From contig OY783195.1 of the NCBI GenBank assembly GCA_963678675.1, positions 20,726,912 through 20,790,911 on the forward strand: a stretch of DNA of 64,000 nt, read 5' to 3'. Made by a program: the position numbers and the translations under genes. The DNA is from Xiphydria camelus. Lineage: Eukaryota > Arthropoda > Insecta > Hymenoptera > Xiphydriidae. This document shows, piece after piece, positions 22,346-33,514 of the stretch (position 1 is its first letter; the number at the start of each line of letters is the position of its first letter). The notes below the pieces were generated by a model, which was not told the origin of the DNA, searched no databases, and worked only from the letters and a program-made list of their open reading frames with translations.

Positions 22346-22569
22346 ATATAGTATATTATATCACTAAGATTTGAATTTATACAGGTAAGATGGTTTTGAT
22401 GTGAAACATCTTATGCCGCGCTTCGGGGATGAGACCGGCTGCTCGTGAAACGTCGCTGGAGTGGCTAAATACGCTAAAGCAAGGCGAACGTTGAACATTG
22501 CCTCTATATCTACATCTATTCTATATATAGATATAGAGGCAACGATCACCCTGCGTCTCCTCGTTCGCT

Positions 22570-22790
22570 TGGCCTAAAGGCCTAGACAGACATAGCCGCA
22601 CCGCGCCCGCGCCGCGCCCGCACCGAGTGTTGGCCATCACACGGTGAGAAAGTTACAGAATGGAATAGAACCGCCCAGTCCCCACCTAACCGCAACGACA
22701 CCGCGCCGACACCACCGCACCGAGCCCGCACCGCACCGAGCCCGCACCGCGCCGTTTTACTTTTTGACGGGCACGGTCGGATGTACGAAG
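22570..22790. repeat. GC-rich MITE scrap related to 24965-25417
   Basis: Repeated ccgcaccg(a/c)gcccg units and ttactttttgacgggc match the interior and subterminal parts of the TTAA MITE at 24965. Termini absent. Confidence 0.55.
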
Positions 22791-22859
22791 TTTCAATCTG
22801 TTCTTCCTATAAGAGCTTCCATACATATTCTTATGAAATAAATGTTGATTTTTAGACAA

Positions 22860-23625
22860 AAAATTCTTAATTCACACATTAAAGGAAATAATCCTCAATA
22901 TAATTTCTTATTTCTAATAAAATAATCCAACATATTTTTATGTTTATAAATTAAATAATCAATTAATTACAATTTTTACATATTATGACTGGTTTCTCTT
23001 TCATGCATTTTCCGCAGACAAATTTTTTACAAATTATGCAAGTTTTAGTGGTTTTATTATCCGTGTACCTACAATCTTATTTGGCATTTTCTTCGTAATT
23101 GGGAATTATTGCTTGGGCTGCTTGATGTTCCTTCTTGAAGGTTTTCCTTTTCTTCTTCAAGGAATTCGCAATACTCTGTGATGAGTCCATCTGCAAGTAT
23201 CTACACTTCAATTATTAAAATATTTACACAGTTTTCTAAACTTATTGCTGGAATTTTTTAATTCAAGTTAACTTTAAAGTCAATTATTTCAGAGCGACCA
23301 AAAATGCACTTAAACCCTTTTACTTCCAGGCCCCTCAATTGTAACAGGAAACGCTGCCTTGGTATCTTTATTCCAGTTGTTGCCTGATGGAGTATCTATG
23401 CATTGATTTCAGCGAAATCCAGGATATTGAAAAATACGTGTACACAGGCCATCTATTGCATTTTGATTTCACGCTATATTTTCGCGCCATTTGGTGAACC
23501 ATATCGACGCCAAATTTGGTCTTATTATAATAACTAATTGTTTCGGGTGTTATAGCTCGGCCCGTCAAAATACTGACTGGATCAAATCCTTTCCTTCTCC
23601 TTTTTATTACTATATATTATATTGT
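22860..23625 (-). pseudogene. piggyBac transposase C-terminal fragment 1
   Basis: The minus-strand frame 23568-23368 reads PETISYYNKTKFGVDMVHQM, then ARKYSVKSKCNRWPV, the conserved piggyBac C-terminal block (third catalytic Asp in the GVD motif). Degraded continuation to about 22990 covers the Cys-rich tail (KICLRKMHERET in one frame). The N-terminal two thirds are missing. It is the inverted counterpart of the fragment at 24320-24960. Confidence 0.8.
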
Positions 23626-23639
23626 ATTATATAAAATAA

Positions 23640-24320
23640 TGTTTTCATAAATGCGTGGACAAAACCGTGTCGCCAAGACCCCCGGCGATCTTGGGACCCG
23701 ATGCGCGGAGCCAGGTACTTACCCCCCCGGGGTTTGGGGAGCATAGCTAGTACATACACACACTCAAACAACTGTACTACGGCCCGGCAAGATACGGCCC
23801 GGCAGGGACCATATGTGGCAGGGGCCGTCGCGGACGGGGTTCCTCGCTTCCGATACTTTCTGTCAAACGACGGGACGGTCATAAAGACTAGAGTCTGTGT
23901 TCCGTCGTACCCCTTTTCCGGAAATAATTAATTAACGGACGGATCGAAATAAGCCGTTTCCCGCAATACCTATTCTAATAAACAATGTTCCGTCTTTGCG
24001 CGACGGACTACGCGCCAAATTAATCTTGTGTGGTGGGTTTAGAATGAATACAATATTTCACCAATTTGTAAGGGAAAACAAACAATGCATTAACTTTATT
24101 TGCGAGCTGTTCCGGTCGCTCGGAGGTTTTCGAACGTACTGGTCGCTCCTCGACTCCGTGACAATGAGGAACTTTCCCGGATCTAAGTAAGTATGTACAA
24201 TTTAACGTATGTATAATATAATGCCATACAATAAATGATCTCATTTTATTTACTGTTCACAAAAAAAGTTACGATACTGAGTTTTAAAAACATAAATGCA
24301 TAAAAACCAAAAATAATAGA
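23640..24320. other. unassigned spacer between inverted piggyBac ends
   Basis: A mixed GC-rich part (23670-23940) is followed by an AT-richer part. ORF 23996-24190 encodes a peptide with no recognised motif. It may be an unrelated insertion separating the inverted fragments. Confidence 0.4.
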
Positions 24321-24960
24321 AAGCTAATACCCGAAACAATTAGTTATTATAATAAGACTAAATTTCGCGTCGATATGGTTCACCAAATGGCGCGAAAATA
24401 TAGCGTGAAATCAAAATGCAATAGATGGCCTGTACACGTATTTTTCAATATCCTGGATTTCGCTGAAATCAATGCATGGATACTCCATCAGGCAACAACT
24501 GGAATAAAGATACCAAGACAGCGTTTCCCATTACAATTGAGGGGCCTGGAAGTAAAAGGGTTTAAGTGAATTTTTGGTAAGTCTGAAATAATTGGTTTTA
24601 AAGTTAACTTGAATTAAAAAATTCTAGCAATAAATTTAGAAAACTGTGTAAATATTTTAATAATTGAAGTGCAGATAATTGCAGATGAACTCGTCACAGT
24701 ATTACGAATTCCTTGAAGAAGAAAAGGAAAACCTACAAGAAGGAACATCAAACAGCCCAAGCAATAATTCCCAATCACGAGGGAAATGCCAAATAAGATT
24801 GTAGGTACACGGATAATAAAACCACTCAAACTTGCATAATTTGTAAAAAATTTGTCTGCGGAAAATGCATGAAAGAGAAACCAGTCATATATGTATGTAA
24901 AAAGTGTAATTAATTGATTATTTCATTTATAAAAATAAAAATATAGATTTAATTATTTTA
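24320..24960 (+). pseudogene. piggyBac transposase C-terminal fragment 2
   Basis: From about 24328 the frame reads PETISYYNKTKFRVDMVHQM, ARKYSVKSKCNRWPVHVFF, NILDFAEINAWILHQATTG and stops at 24567. Further frames to about 24915 encode LEEEKENLQEG and a degraded Cys-rich zinc domain. The sequence mirrors 22860-23625. At 24961 it meets the TTAA MITE. GVD is changed to RVD here, while the catalytic Asp itself is retained. Confidence 0.85.
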
Positions 24961-24964
24961 TTAA

Positions 24965-25417
24965 CCCTTTGCACTCGAAAGTTAACTCTCGAGACCGCAC
25001 CGCGCCCGTCAAAAAGTAAACGAAATAGTCACGCACGGTGCGGGCTCGGTGCGGTGCTGTCGGCGTGGTTAGGTAGGGACTAGTCGGTTCTGTTTCGTTG
25101 TGTACGTACGACGCACCTCCAATACACGGCCAAAAACACGGTGCGGGCGCGGCGCGGCTATGTGGGCACCGGCTTTTCGCGTCGCCGTCACCGACAGTTG
25201 ACCGACACACGGCCAATAGTCGCTGCGGGCGCGGTGCGGCCATGTCTGTCTCGGCCTTATAGAGGAGCATCCAACGTACACAACGAAACAGAACCGACTA
25301 GTCCCTACCTAACCGCGCCGACAGCACCGCACCGAGGCCTCACCGTGCCTGACTAGTTTCGTTTACTTTTTGACGGGCGCGGTGCGGTCTCGAGAGTTAA
25401 CTTTCGAGTGCAAAGGG
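24965..25417. mobile_element. 453-bp piggyBac-type MITE (TTAA)
   Basis: CCCTTTGCACTCGAAAGTTA at the left and its complement at the right are flanked by TTAA (24961-24964 and 25418-25421). TIRs over 60 bp include cgcaccgcgcccgtcaaaaa; the interior is GC-rich. CCCTTTG ends with TTAA duplication are diagnostic of piggyBac-type transposition. Confidence 0.92.
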
Positions 25418-25421
25418 TTAA

Positions 25422-25590
25422 TAAAATAATTAAATCTATATTTTTATTTTTATAAATGAAATAATCAATTAATTATACTTTTTACATATATGACTGGTTT
25501 CTCTTTCATGCATTTTCCGCAGACAAATTTTTTACAAATTATGCAAGTTTTAGTGGTTTTATTATCCGTGTACCTACAATCTTATTCTGG
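25422..25590 (-). pseudogene. piggyBac 3' end fragment 3
   Basis: Near-identical inverted copy of 24790-24960 (tatgactggtttctctttca, gcattttccgcagacaaatt). Together with fragment 2 it makes the flanks of the TTAA MITE mirror images. Confidence 0.8.
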
Positions 25591-25599
25591 AAAGGGGTT

Positions 25600-26260
25600 T
25601 TCGAGCTTTTGAAGCGGTGATAATACAACCAAAGAAAGTGAATCGATAACTTATTTAAACATTGAACAATTGCAAATATCTCGGAAACCGTGAATGATGC
25701 GACGAAGCAGAGACAATTTTACGGTTTCCTAAAGAGGATCGAACTTCCAGTCACTACGGTATTACTGTGCATCGCGAGCTGACAATTATTTAAACAATCG
25801 ACCATGTCAAATGTCTTGGAAACTCTGAGAGATACGACGAAACGTAAAAAGTTTATGGTTTTTCTAAAGGGGGACGAAATTTCCGTCGCCGCAATGTTGC
25901 GATATAGCGCAAAGCGATAATTATTTAAGTAGTAAACAAGTGTAAATATCTCGTAAATGGTGAGAGATACAACGGAGCGGAGAAAATCTTGAAATTTCCT
26001 AGAAGGGGTCGAACTTCCACTTGCTACAATGTTATCGTACAACACCAACCGATAATTATTGAAACAATAAACAGTTGTAAATATTTTGAAAACGGTGAAA
26101 GGGATGACGAAATGAACGAAAATTTAAAGTAATTCGGAGGAGTTCGAATTTTCATCCGTGATGGTATTATTAAACAGTGCAAATCCATAATTTATTTAAA
26201 CAATAAACTTGTATCTACTCGGTTATGAATTTATGGAATTTGGAGAAGAATCTATGCTGT
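25600..26260. repeat. degenerate tandem repeat, about 137-bp unit
   Basis: The landmark (cgat)aattatttaaacaat recurs at about 25643, 25781, 25913, 26050 and 26189, spacing 132-139 bp. Each unit also carries ggtttcctaaaggg, then tcgaacttccag/a. About four and a half units, diverged from each other. The minus-strand ORF 26048-25719 is a translation of the repeat (SSxPFRK...NFLRxVVSL recurs). Confidence 0.8.
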
Positions 26261-26269
26261 TCGGTGCAT

Positions 26270-27825
26270 TTTAGACATCGGCGGCTGTTATTGTACCACC
26301 GGTCGATGCTTCGAAATTGGAATGGACTCTATGAGATATCAAATAACGGTGACAGATATGGCAGAGTGTGAAATGCTGGTAATGCAGAGTACATTGAATT
26401 ATCAAAAGATTAAAAAATGGTAATTCATAAGCTAAACTAGTGATAGCCCCGATAATACATTAAAAATATAAGCAATACGTCAAGAACTATGCAGGATCTC
26501 TTAAAAATTTTAAACTCTAAAAATTGTCTTAACTTTTTAAAAACCAACAAAAACTGCATGCCAACTCTCGCCTCGCTTCCCTGTCCTCACAAAAGTATCT
26601 TCGGAAATGCATCCACTCCAAATTGTGTCGATAATAATCCTGACAAAAATTGAATGACATATTTCGCTCCTCCGCCCCTATAAAGTATTGATACCCGAAT
26701 ATAGTGTCAAGTACCCACCTACCAAGTATTTCACAGGATGGAAGAGATAGGAAATACGAGAATGCAGGCGAAAAATTACTCGATATAATCAAACGTAACA
26801 AGAGTGACCAAGATCGAAACGACAAATAACTATTAGGCCACCAATATACAAAATGATATTTGACGGGCCCGTGCCTGAACAAATTATTATTCTTAAACGT
26901 ACGTATTACAATCAGACTAAATTAGATAATGTGAGTTTTGAGTGTAATCAATTCTAGTTCGTTGGGCAAGTGTTGTACATAGTTATTTGTTATTTTATTC
27001 GATATAGGCTTGCCAGTGTAAGCCTAAGGTGGAAAGCCCATCAGTTCTAGGAAAAGGTTAAGCCAGAAAAATCATGATTGTGGCAGAAAATTAGCAAATA
27101 ATTAGCAGAAAATTCCTGCACAATTTAAAATTATTTTCTCCGAAATAGGTTTTCCAGTTTATTTGAGCCAAAATTTGAATGTTCTTAAAAAAGGCTTAGT
27201 ATAGGTATTTGCTAATAATTATTTGTTTTTTAGAATATGGCTAATTACTGTCAAGTTGGCAACAGGTGTACCGTTTAGCCCTATGAAACAGTGTCATTTA
27301 ATTTAATTTTGATCACCAGAGCTACAGCATTTTTTTTACTAATAAATCTGGTCCACTTTACAATTCGTGTAGAACACCGGTTAGATACCGTGCAGGTCGA
27401 TCGGGTCGACAGCCAAGGCATGTACTGTGCAAGGAGTGGGGATGGAGCTGGAGAGTTACAGGGAGCAGTGTGATCGGCCAATGTAGGTCGGATGCGAATG
27501 TTGCCCTCCTTTGCCTTGACACGAATACAAATTATCTAGCTCTATTTAGTTCAGGTTAGCGATGCACGGAATTCTGTAAATGTCCGCTGAATTTTTTTAC
27601 CGTTTAATAAGAAACTGTTTAAGTTGATACTTGCCTTGGTGAGAAAAGTACGGGAATTTAAATTGAAAAATAGATCTTAATGATCCCTATATTCCTAGGG
27701 TTGAAATACCATTTTTGCCCATTGTACTAGTTATAGTTACTTTCTTGTAGTATGCCATCTATAATGTTTTTATAATTCCTTAAGTAAACAACGATAGTCA
27801 TTTAGACTAGATACTGTGTGTTTAA
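26270..27825. other. unassigned DNA
   Basis: No family signature in the ORFs at 26529-26882 or 27281-27481, which overlap on opposite strands. No inverted repeats noticed. This is the longest stretch that looks like ordinary single-copy DNA by eye. Confidence 0.4.
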
Positions 27826-27832
27826 AATTTAA

Positions 27833-28070
27833 CACTAGAACTACCGCAGCCGGTCAATTTGACCGGTGCCTTATTCAGAGTTTCATTCAACCTCGATCAT
27901 TTCGTAACCCGTGAGGTTATTGTCGAAATTGGTAGAATACTTTCTTATAGAGCATATTTCGCTCTACAAAAAAGGTCCATAGCAGTATAGACGAAAAATT
28001 CACGGATAACGAGATAATCACCCGCCAAAGTGACCGTCTTATAACGCGCAACCATTCGGTAGTTCTAGTG
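27833..28070. mobile_element. 238-bp TTAA MITE
   Basis: TTAA (27829-27832) + CACTAGAACTACCG, and CGGTAGTTCTAGTG + TTAA (28071-28074). Short TIRs, with a small palindrome ccggtcaatttgaccgg just inside the left end. piggyBac-like. Confidence 0.88.
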
Positions 28071-28293
28071 TTAAATAGTTGCATAATAAAATACGAAAAG
28101 AATTACAATATAAGTGAAAACCCGTTTTAATAGTCAAGTTTGCCCCTAAAATTTAATCACAAATATTCATCCGAAGAAGGATCCCACTCGTAAGTAACTA
28201 TTGAAAGACGTACATCTACTAAAATGTTGCGATAATGAATTGTCTTTCAGTTGATGTGATGTGTACCTGTTGTTATATCTTACTGCAAACGTT

Positions 28294-28560
28294 ATATCGA
28301 TGGTGTCAATACAATTCCTCGTATCTCCACCATAAAGGTTTCTGTTGCCTTAGGTTGAAACATATTTTAAATGAATCGATAGAATCAATAGATTGCGCCA
28401 CAATGACATTGATTCAATTAACAACTAATTAATGTTAATTTAGTTAATGTCATTGTGGCGCAATCTATCGATTCCATTGATTCATTTATAATATGTTTCA
28501 ACCAAAGGCAACAGAAACCTTGATGGTGGAGCTACGAGATATTGTATTGACATCATCGAT
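28294..28560. mobile_element. 267-bp foldback
   Basis: atatcgatggtgtcaataca at the left is mirrored to 28560. The arms are about 130 bp (gttgcc, ttgaaacatat, gattgcgccacaatgacatt) and the centre is ttaacaactaattaatgtta. Confidence 0.85.
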
Positions 28561-28623
28561 GTGTAGATTTCCAGAGGAAGTTATAGATTTTCAGACTATT
28601 CATTTTCGTTATGTGCATCTGTA

Positions 28624-28745
28624 AAAAAAAGGCGGCATGATTATTCAATGTCAAAAAAATGGATACGTAAAATACTTTCCAAAAAAGATTAGAAACTACC
28701 ACAAAATTAAAGTCTCACATTTTATACCGATACGAGTCAATTAAT
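28624..28745. mobile_element. partial copy of foldback family D
   Basis: ctgtaaaaaaaaggcggcat and the next 70 bp match the arms of the elements at 45488 and 53166. Confidence 0.65.
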
Positions 28746-28786
28746 TATAACAACGTTACTTTTGATTTATTCTCGTGATATTTTGA

Positions 28787-28866
28787 AATGATTTTATAAT
28801 TAATGTTTCGATAATATTTATATTTTCCCCAGAACAATTCGTTCGTGAAAGGATTTTCATAAATAA
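28787..28866. repeat. dispersed repeat, inverse of 10225-10312
   Basis: ataatatttatattttcccc, then agaacaattcgttcgtgaaa, is the complement of the repeat at 10225. Confidence 0.6.
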
Positions 28867-28869
28867 CTA

Positions 28870-29316
28870 CCGTATGTCCGCGGGCAAACCGATCAAAATC
28901 ATACCTATGGCCGATACCTTGAAATTTGACTTCGGCAGTGTTTGCCGACGGTCGAGTCTTTGCTCCCGATAGCTGTCAGTTCAGGAGATCGAAGCGCCTA
29001 ATCTCGAAATCGTGAATTTGTGAATAAATGGTAGGAAATTTGTAGAAATGATAAAAATAATCATTTTTCGATGAAATTCCCAAAAAGTTTAAAAACCGGA
29101 CTGTCAAAGACTTCATGAAAATCTCCTAACCTACTTGTTGTGTAGTAACACTTAAATTTTAAGTTCTAAAAATTACTTACATTATTCACAAATTTACGAT
29201 TCTGTGGCCAATTCCAACTATCGAAGACTCGACCGTTGGCAAACACTGCCGAAGTCAAATTTCAAGGTTTCGGCCATAGATGTCGGCACTTGCTCGAATT
29301 CTCCTGGGACATGCGG
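28870..29316. mobile_element. TA-flanked MITE, family B copy 2 (long form)
   Basis: Starts ccgtatgtccgcgggcaaac and ends gggacatgcgg, TA on both sides (28868-28869 and 29317-29318). Arms contain cttcggcagtgtttgccga. The centre holds about 130 bp of extra AT-rich sequence (29025-29180). Confidence 0.85.
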
Positions 29317-29369
29317 TAAATAATCCGATAGTCGATAATATAGAGTCATGTCATTTCCTTCTTTTTTTA

Positions 29370-29530
29370 ATATTACCATATGAAACGAGCAATTGAACAT
29401 AACGCATTTCCGATCATCGCCGAACAGTCTACGATGAAAGCCGGAATATATCTCACACATTCAATATCCCGTCATCATCATATCATCATATCTCATACAT
29501 ATATTCAATGGCGCGTGTGTATGTTTGATC
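29370..29530. repeat. fragment of the 47.5-50.3 kb long-IR element
   Basis: catttccgatcatcgccgaa, followed by a cacacattc/tcatac segment, resembles 48040-48150 and the complement of 49740-49860. Confidence 0.5.
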
Positions 29531-29541
29531 GCATCTATGTA

Positions 29542-29873
29542 CCGCATGTCCGAGCCCAAACCGCTCAAGCGCCGATACCTATGTCCGATAACTCGAAATT
29601 TATTTTCGGCAGTGTTTGCCGACGGTTGAAAATTTGTTAGTTAGAGATGGCTTGAGAAGAGTGCGCTGTGTGTACTGCGTGAGAGCGAAAAGTGTCAAAT
29701 GTCTGATTTCCCGATAGCTGTCAATTCGGGAGATCGCAGTGTTTCGTCTATTATTCAATACTTCGATCTCTCGAATTGACAACTATCGAGAAATCAGGCC
29801 TCGTCGGCAAAACAAATTTCAAGTTATCGGCCATAGGTATCGGCGCTTGAGCGGTTTGGGCTCGGACATGCGG
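29542..29873. mobile_element. TA-flanked MITE, family B copy 3
   Basis: 332 bp, ends CCGCATGTCCGAGCCCAAAC and complement, TA at 29540-29541 and 29874-29875. The right arm is shortened relative to copy 1 (internal deletion at about 29800). Confidence 0.88.
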
Positions 29874-29892
29874 TATACCGTATGTCCGTCTT

Positions 29893-30246
29893 CCGTATGT
29901 CCCACTCTGTACGGGCCAGTTTGAAGTTACCTTCGGGGAGGCTTGGTCGGTACTTGAGTCATTTAATACCGGTAGAAGTCGAGTCGGTAGTTAGTTGGTG
30001 TCAATTCGGGTGATCGAAGCGTCTAACTTCGAAATTATGAATTTGTGAGTAATGGAAATTACTCACCATTATTCACAAATTCATAATTTCGAGGTTAGAC
30101 GCTTCGATCTCCCGAATTGACACCAACTCTAACTACCGACTCGACTTCTACCGGTATTAAATGTTTCGATTATCGACCAAGCCTCCCTGAAGGTAACTTT
30201 CAAACTGGCCCGTACAGATCTGTGGGACACTCGAGTGGGACATACG
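29893..30246. mobile_element. MITE family A copy 2
   Basis: Starts CCGTATGTCCCACTCTGTAC. The right end is degraded (cagatctgtgggacactcga, then gtgggacatacg) and abuts ccccgatagcc at 30247 directly. Confidence 0.85.
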
Positions 30247-30530
30247 CCCCGATAGCCAGGTGGCTTTACAGTGGTGGCACTGTGGGACCACGCGGTGACT
30301 TTGAGAAACACCACAGTGATGTCTTGGTGCGTGCCCACTGGGGTACCACTGTGGCATCACGCAGTGTACAAAGTGGATAAAGGATATTTTGAACCGGAAT
30401 TTGAACCTGCGATCTTCAAGATACGAGATGCTTCGAAACTGGGAATGCTTGCATTCTACCAATTGAGCCATCGACTCTTCGAGCGCGATGTTGCTCCACT
30501 CCGGTCATAATATAGAAACCGGACATGACA
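30247..30530 (-). mobile_element. tRNA-headed SINE with GTGACG-type tail, copy 1
   Basis: Read on the minus strand: gtccggtttctatattatga, then a tRNA-like head with A-box tggctcaattggtagaatg (about 30464-30446) and B-box ggttcaaattcc (about 30400). A short body follows, then a variable segment of repeated (c/g)actgtgg/cgcggtgact units, ending in ggctatcgggg at 30247. The head resembles tRNA-Arg (see the copy at 35562). Direct junction with MITE A on the left. Confidence 0.7.
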
Positions 30531-30850
30531 GACAGGGAGGCTTCTCCACCTTTTGTATACATTTTGTGGAAAATCACGGGTAATCCTAAGCGGATGTGTG
30601 AGTTCAACTAATTGTTGAAACGTACGTCTTTCTTTCAATTGCTATTTTTCAAATAGACACCATTTAGAAGTTACGGATGATCCCCTTCGCGCTGCTCTAA
30701 CCTAGAAACGTCCCGGAATGCAACTGTAAACATTCTTGACTCGTGTTTTACATTTTCAGTTTATTGGCGTAAATGATTGAAGGGGTCCCATTCTCGTGTC
30801 CATCTGTATTACACATTTTCTGGATCTGGGTTGTGTTTATCATCATGTGT
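30531..30850. other. unassigned DNA
   Basis: No signature. It could hold upstream exons or introns of the ethanolamine-kinase pseudogene that follows, but I could not recognise them. Confidence 0.3.
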
Positions 30851-30855
30851 TTAGA

Positions 30856-31760
30856 TCATGCCAAAGGGATTCAGGGATACTGCAAAAGACGCGAAGTGAA
30901 CTATCGGAGTATGCTTGATATCTAATTTTAATTGTGTAAAGTATTCCAATACTCTTCTGTTTCAGGATTCAAATGGCTAATCCGACCTTATGTGGTGCTT
31001 CAAAAGGAACATCAATGCTTAACACATTCGCTGCGGACCGCGCAGCTCCTGCTTTAAAATACATACACCCTCACGCAGGAGCTGCATGATCCACAGTGAA
31101 CGTGTAAAGGAAACTCTTTCAGAACTTGATAGTCCTACAGTATAGGCTCACAATGATCTTTTACTGGGAAATGTATTGTACAATGAAAAAGAAAATAGCG
31201 TTACTTTCATTGACTATGAGTACACTGCTTTTAACTGAGGCTTTTGTTATATCCAATCATTTTATTGAATTTGCTGGTAATCAAATTATCCATTTACCAC
31301 AAACTAATAATTTTTATAGCATAGAAGTAATACAAAATCTCTTATTTCTTTTTTCAGGTATAGATAATCCTGACTTTTCTCTGTATCCGGAGGAAACATT
31401 GCAAAGGGCTTGGCTTAGAATATAATATCTTCGTACGTACAATGAAGCCACAGATGTATCCGAAGATACTGTTACTAAACTTTAACCAAGGTTTAAGTTT
31501 CCTCCTTTATCTCATTTCTTCCGGGGTTGCTGGGCGCGTATACAAAGTGAACATTCAAATATCGACTTCGATTTTCTGGAGTAAGTTTATTTAATTATTA
31601 TCAGATTGTGTAATCAGGATATCTTCATTTTATAATATTCATATTTCATTTGATGATAATCGTTTTGATAATAGGTACGCTTCTTTCAGATTTAACGAAC
31701 ACTTCAAAATGAAGGACGAATGCCTGAACATGAAGTATAAAATGTACGCTAGGACGAAAT
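30856..31760 (+). pseudogene. eas-like: ethanolamine kinase-like pseudogene with introns and exonic MITE
   Basis: Ethanolamine kinase phosphorylates ethanolamine in the Kennedy pathway of phosphatidylethanolamine synthesis. Pieces seen: a possible exon near 30860-30905 (MPKGFRDTAKDAK); an exon at 30966-31276 with LQKEHQC, KETLSELDSPTV, the Brenner-type catalytic motif AHNDLLLGNVLYNEKE and the metal-binding block VTFIDYEYTAFN, then ISNHFIEFAG; an exon at 31358-31580 with IDNPDFSLYPEETLQRAW and SEHSNIDFDFLE; an exon from 31675 with FRFNEHFKMKDECLNMK. Donors and acceptors are intact (ctg|gtaatc at 31277, ttttcag|g at 31357, ga|gtaagt at 31581, aatag|g at 31674), so this is not a retrocopy. A TTAA MITE sits in the first large exon at 31019-31107. 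Stops at 31141 and about 31425, and a frameshift after TAFN, kill it. The NHFxEFAG motif favours ethanolamine over choline kinase. Confidence 0.85.
31019..31107. mobile_element. short TTAA MITE inside kinase exon
   Basis: TTAA (31019-31022) + cacattcgctgcggaccgcg ... ccacagtgaacgtg + gTAA. Removing it with one TTAA joins EHQC and LKET in frame, as expected if the insertion hit a working exon. Same CACATTCGCTGCC-type ends as copies at 36368, 40688, 42126 and 42618. Confidence 0.8.
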
Positions 31761-31764
31761 CATT

Positions 31765-32510
31765 CCATACAATGAAGAATTTTAATAATTCCCAACGATG
31801 TATTCTATATGATACTATTTAATTTTACCAGCTTGTTAACTGGATTTCTCAAGGAAATTATCTCCTTTTATTCAGATTCATTATATGTAACAGCAGTTGA
31901 AAAAAATTGCGAATGAAAATACTATGATATAATAGCTTAAGTCGTACAGTATTTTATATAAAGAATAGGATAATATACACATAATAGAACCATGTACATA
32001 TTATATTACCAAATAAAAAAATGTTTTCTGTTATCCATCACGTTTTTCCCGCAATTTCTAAAAATTTCCTTTGACCCTTTTTAACGTTATCATCGGAATT
32101 AACATTTCAGTTTTTTCTCCGTACTAGTACTTAAACCTTTGCCAGTAAACGATATTTGTTAGAGCAAGAGTTTAGCATATTTTAAAATATCCTTCAATGC
32201 CTCCGAATAGAAATGAATCGGTGAATCCAAGAACAGTAGAAGTCCAACAAATGGCGTTTTGAGTTAAGATAGGTAGCCAAAATGTTAAAAATTCTAAGCT
32301 CCATATATTGTCAAGAACCGATTCCTATCAGTCATAAGAACATCCACGTATTTAGCATCCCTCATTACAGTTTTCAAGAGCTTGACATGATGGCCATTAA
32401 CTCATTGTGAAGTTATTATGTTTTTCATTTTTTCTCGAAACTAGCTTTATGCATTTGTACTGTTCTTGGACTCACCGATTCAAATAGAGTGCGTCTCGCG
32501 CCTTACTACA
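31765..32510. other. unassigned AT-rich DNA
   Basis: No gene or repeat recognised. The first part may be the 3'UTR of the kinase pseudogene. Confidence 0.4.
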
Positions 32511-32514
32511 CATG

Positions 32515-32735
32515 TGCTAGAAAATCGTTCCAACTCAGAACTAGGGACTGAAATTACCGTTCGAGAACCAGTTCTGTTATAGTTCGAAGTTGGAACGCTC
32601 TTTGGAATCGTTCCAGAACTAGTTCTGTGTTTGTTGGAACAGCTGGGTCAGACTGCGCACACTCCGTCGAGTTAAGAACCAGTCCTCGTGTTAGTTGGAA
32701 CGAACCTAGTGACTGCTCTCGAAGGTTCTCATTAA
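32515..32735. repeat. GGAAC/GTTCC motif-rich repeat
   Basis: Irregular alternation of gttggaac, cgttccaa, gaaccagttct and ggaactagttct in both senses. Looks like a degenerate palindromic repeat, possibly the end of a larger foldback: its right flank (ctctcgaaggttctcattaa) resembles 34785-34800 inverted. Confidence 0.5.
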
Positions 32736-32776
32736 ATTTTGTAAAATAATTTGATATTTTTCTTTTTCAAAATAAA

Positions 32777-33437
32777 TGTCAACATAACCACGTAACATAA
32801 ACAAAGAATTTGTAAATAAAAGTAGTTTTAAAAGTGCAAGTGCAATAAACCCAATTCATAAGTAATGAATATCGGTATCGAAGATATCTTATCAATTCTA
32901 GGAGTCAAAAATTCCGCTAGTGGAAGGAGAAGCGGTATTGAAAAAGCAGGTTTGTATTTTCCTGCGGAATCAAAAAGAGAAACCAAATGTAGTGAAAATC
33001 ATCGCTTCTTGCGTACAATCGTCACATGGTACTATTTGCCGTACTGATTTATGTACAGAAGCGTTGCAAAAACATGTTTGCGTCTTCCTCTGGCCCAGCT
33101 GCACTTGCACGTTACTTCTTTATTGTTGTTTACTAGTAAGATGTTCACTTCAACTTCGTGAGGAGCACTTGTTACATGTGACAATTGTACGCAAGAAGCG
33201 ACGATTTTCACTGTATTTTGGTTTCTCTTTTTGATTCAGCAGGAAAATACAAACTGCTTTTTCAATACCGCTTCTCCTTCTACTAGCGGCATTTTTGACT
33301 CTTCTAGAACTGAGAAGATATCTTCGATATCGATATTCATCACTTATGAATTGGGTTTATTGCACTTGCACTCTTAAAACTACTTTTAGGTATTTACAAA
33401 TACTTTGTTTACGTTACATGGTTATCTTGACATTCGG
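32777..33437. mobile_element. 660-bp foldback element
   Basis: tgtcaacataaccacgtaac at the left is mirrored by gttacatggttatcttgaca at the right. Arms of about 230 bp include aagtgcaagtgcaataaacc and cgatatc-type blocks; the loop is 33030-33170. Open frames in the arms are not conserved between arms. Confidence 0.85.
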
Positions 33438-33514
33438 TCCGCAACGACGGCCATCTTAGGAAGAACGAAACGCCACCATACAGCGGTGTCCGACGCGAAT
33501 AAAAGTTCCGTACG

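Noticed and set aside
25719..26048. 109-residue ORF
   Set aside because: The peptide repeats with the 137-bp tandem unit; no family motif.
25600..26260. CRISPR-like array
   Set aside because: Repeat units are long, degenerate and without unique spacers, and the genome is eukaryotic.
27281..27481. Overlapping ORFs on both strands
   Set aside because: Neither shows a family signature, codon evidence or splice context.
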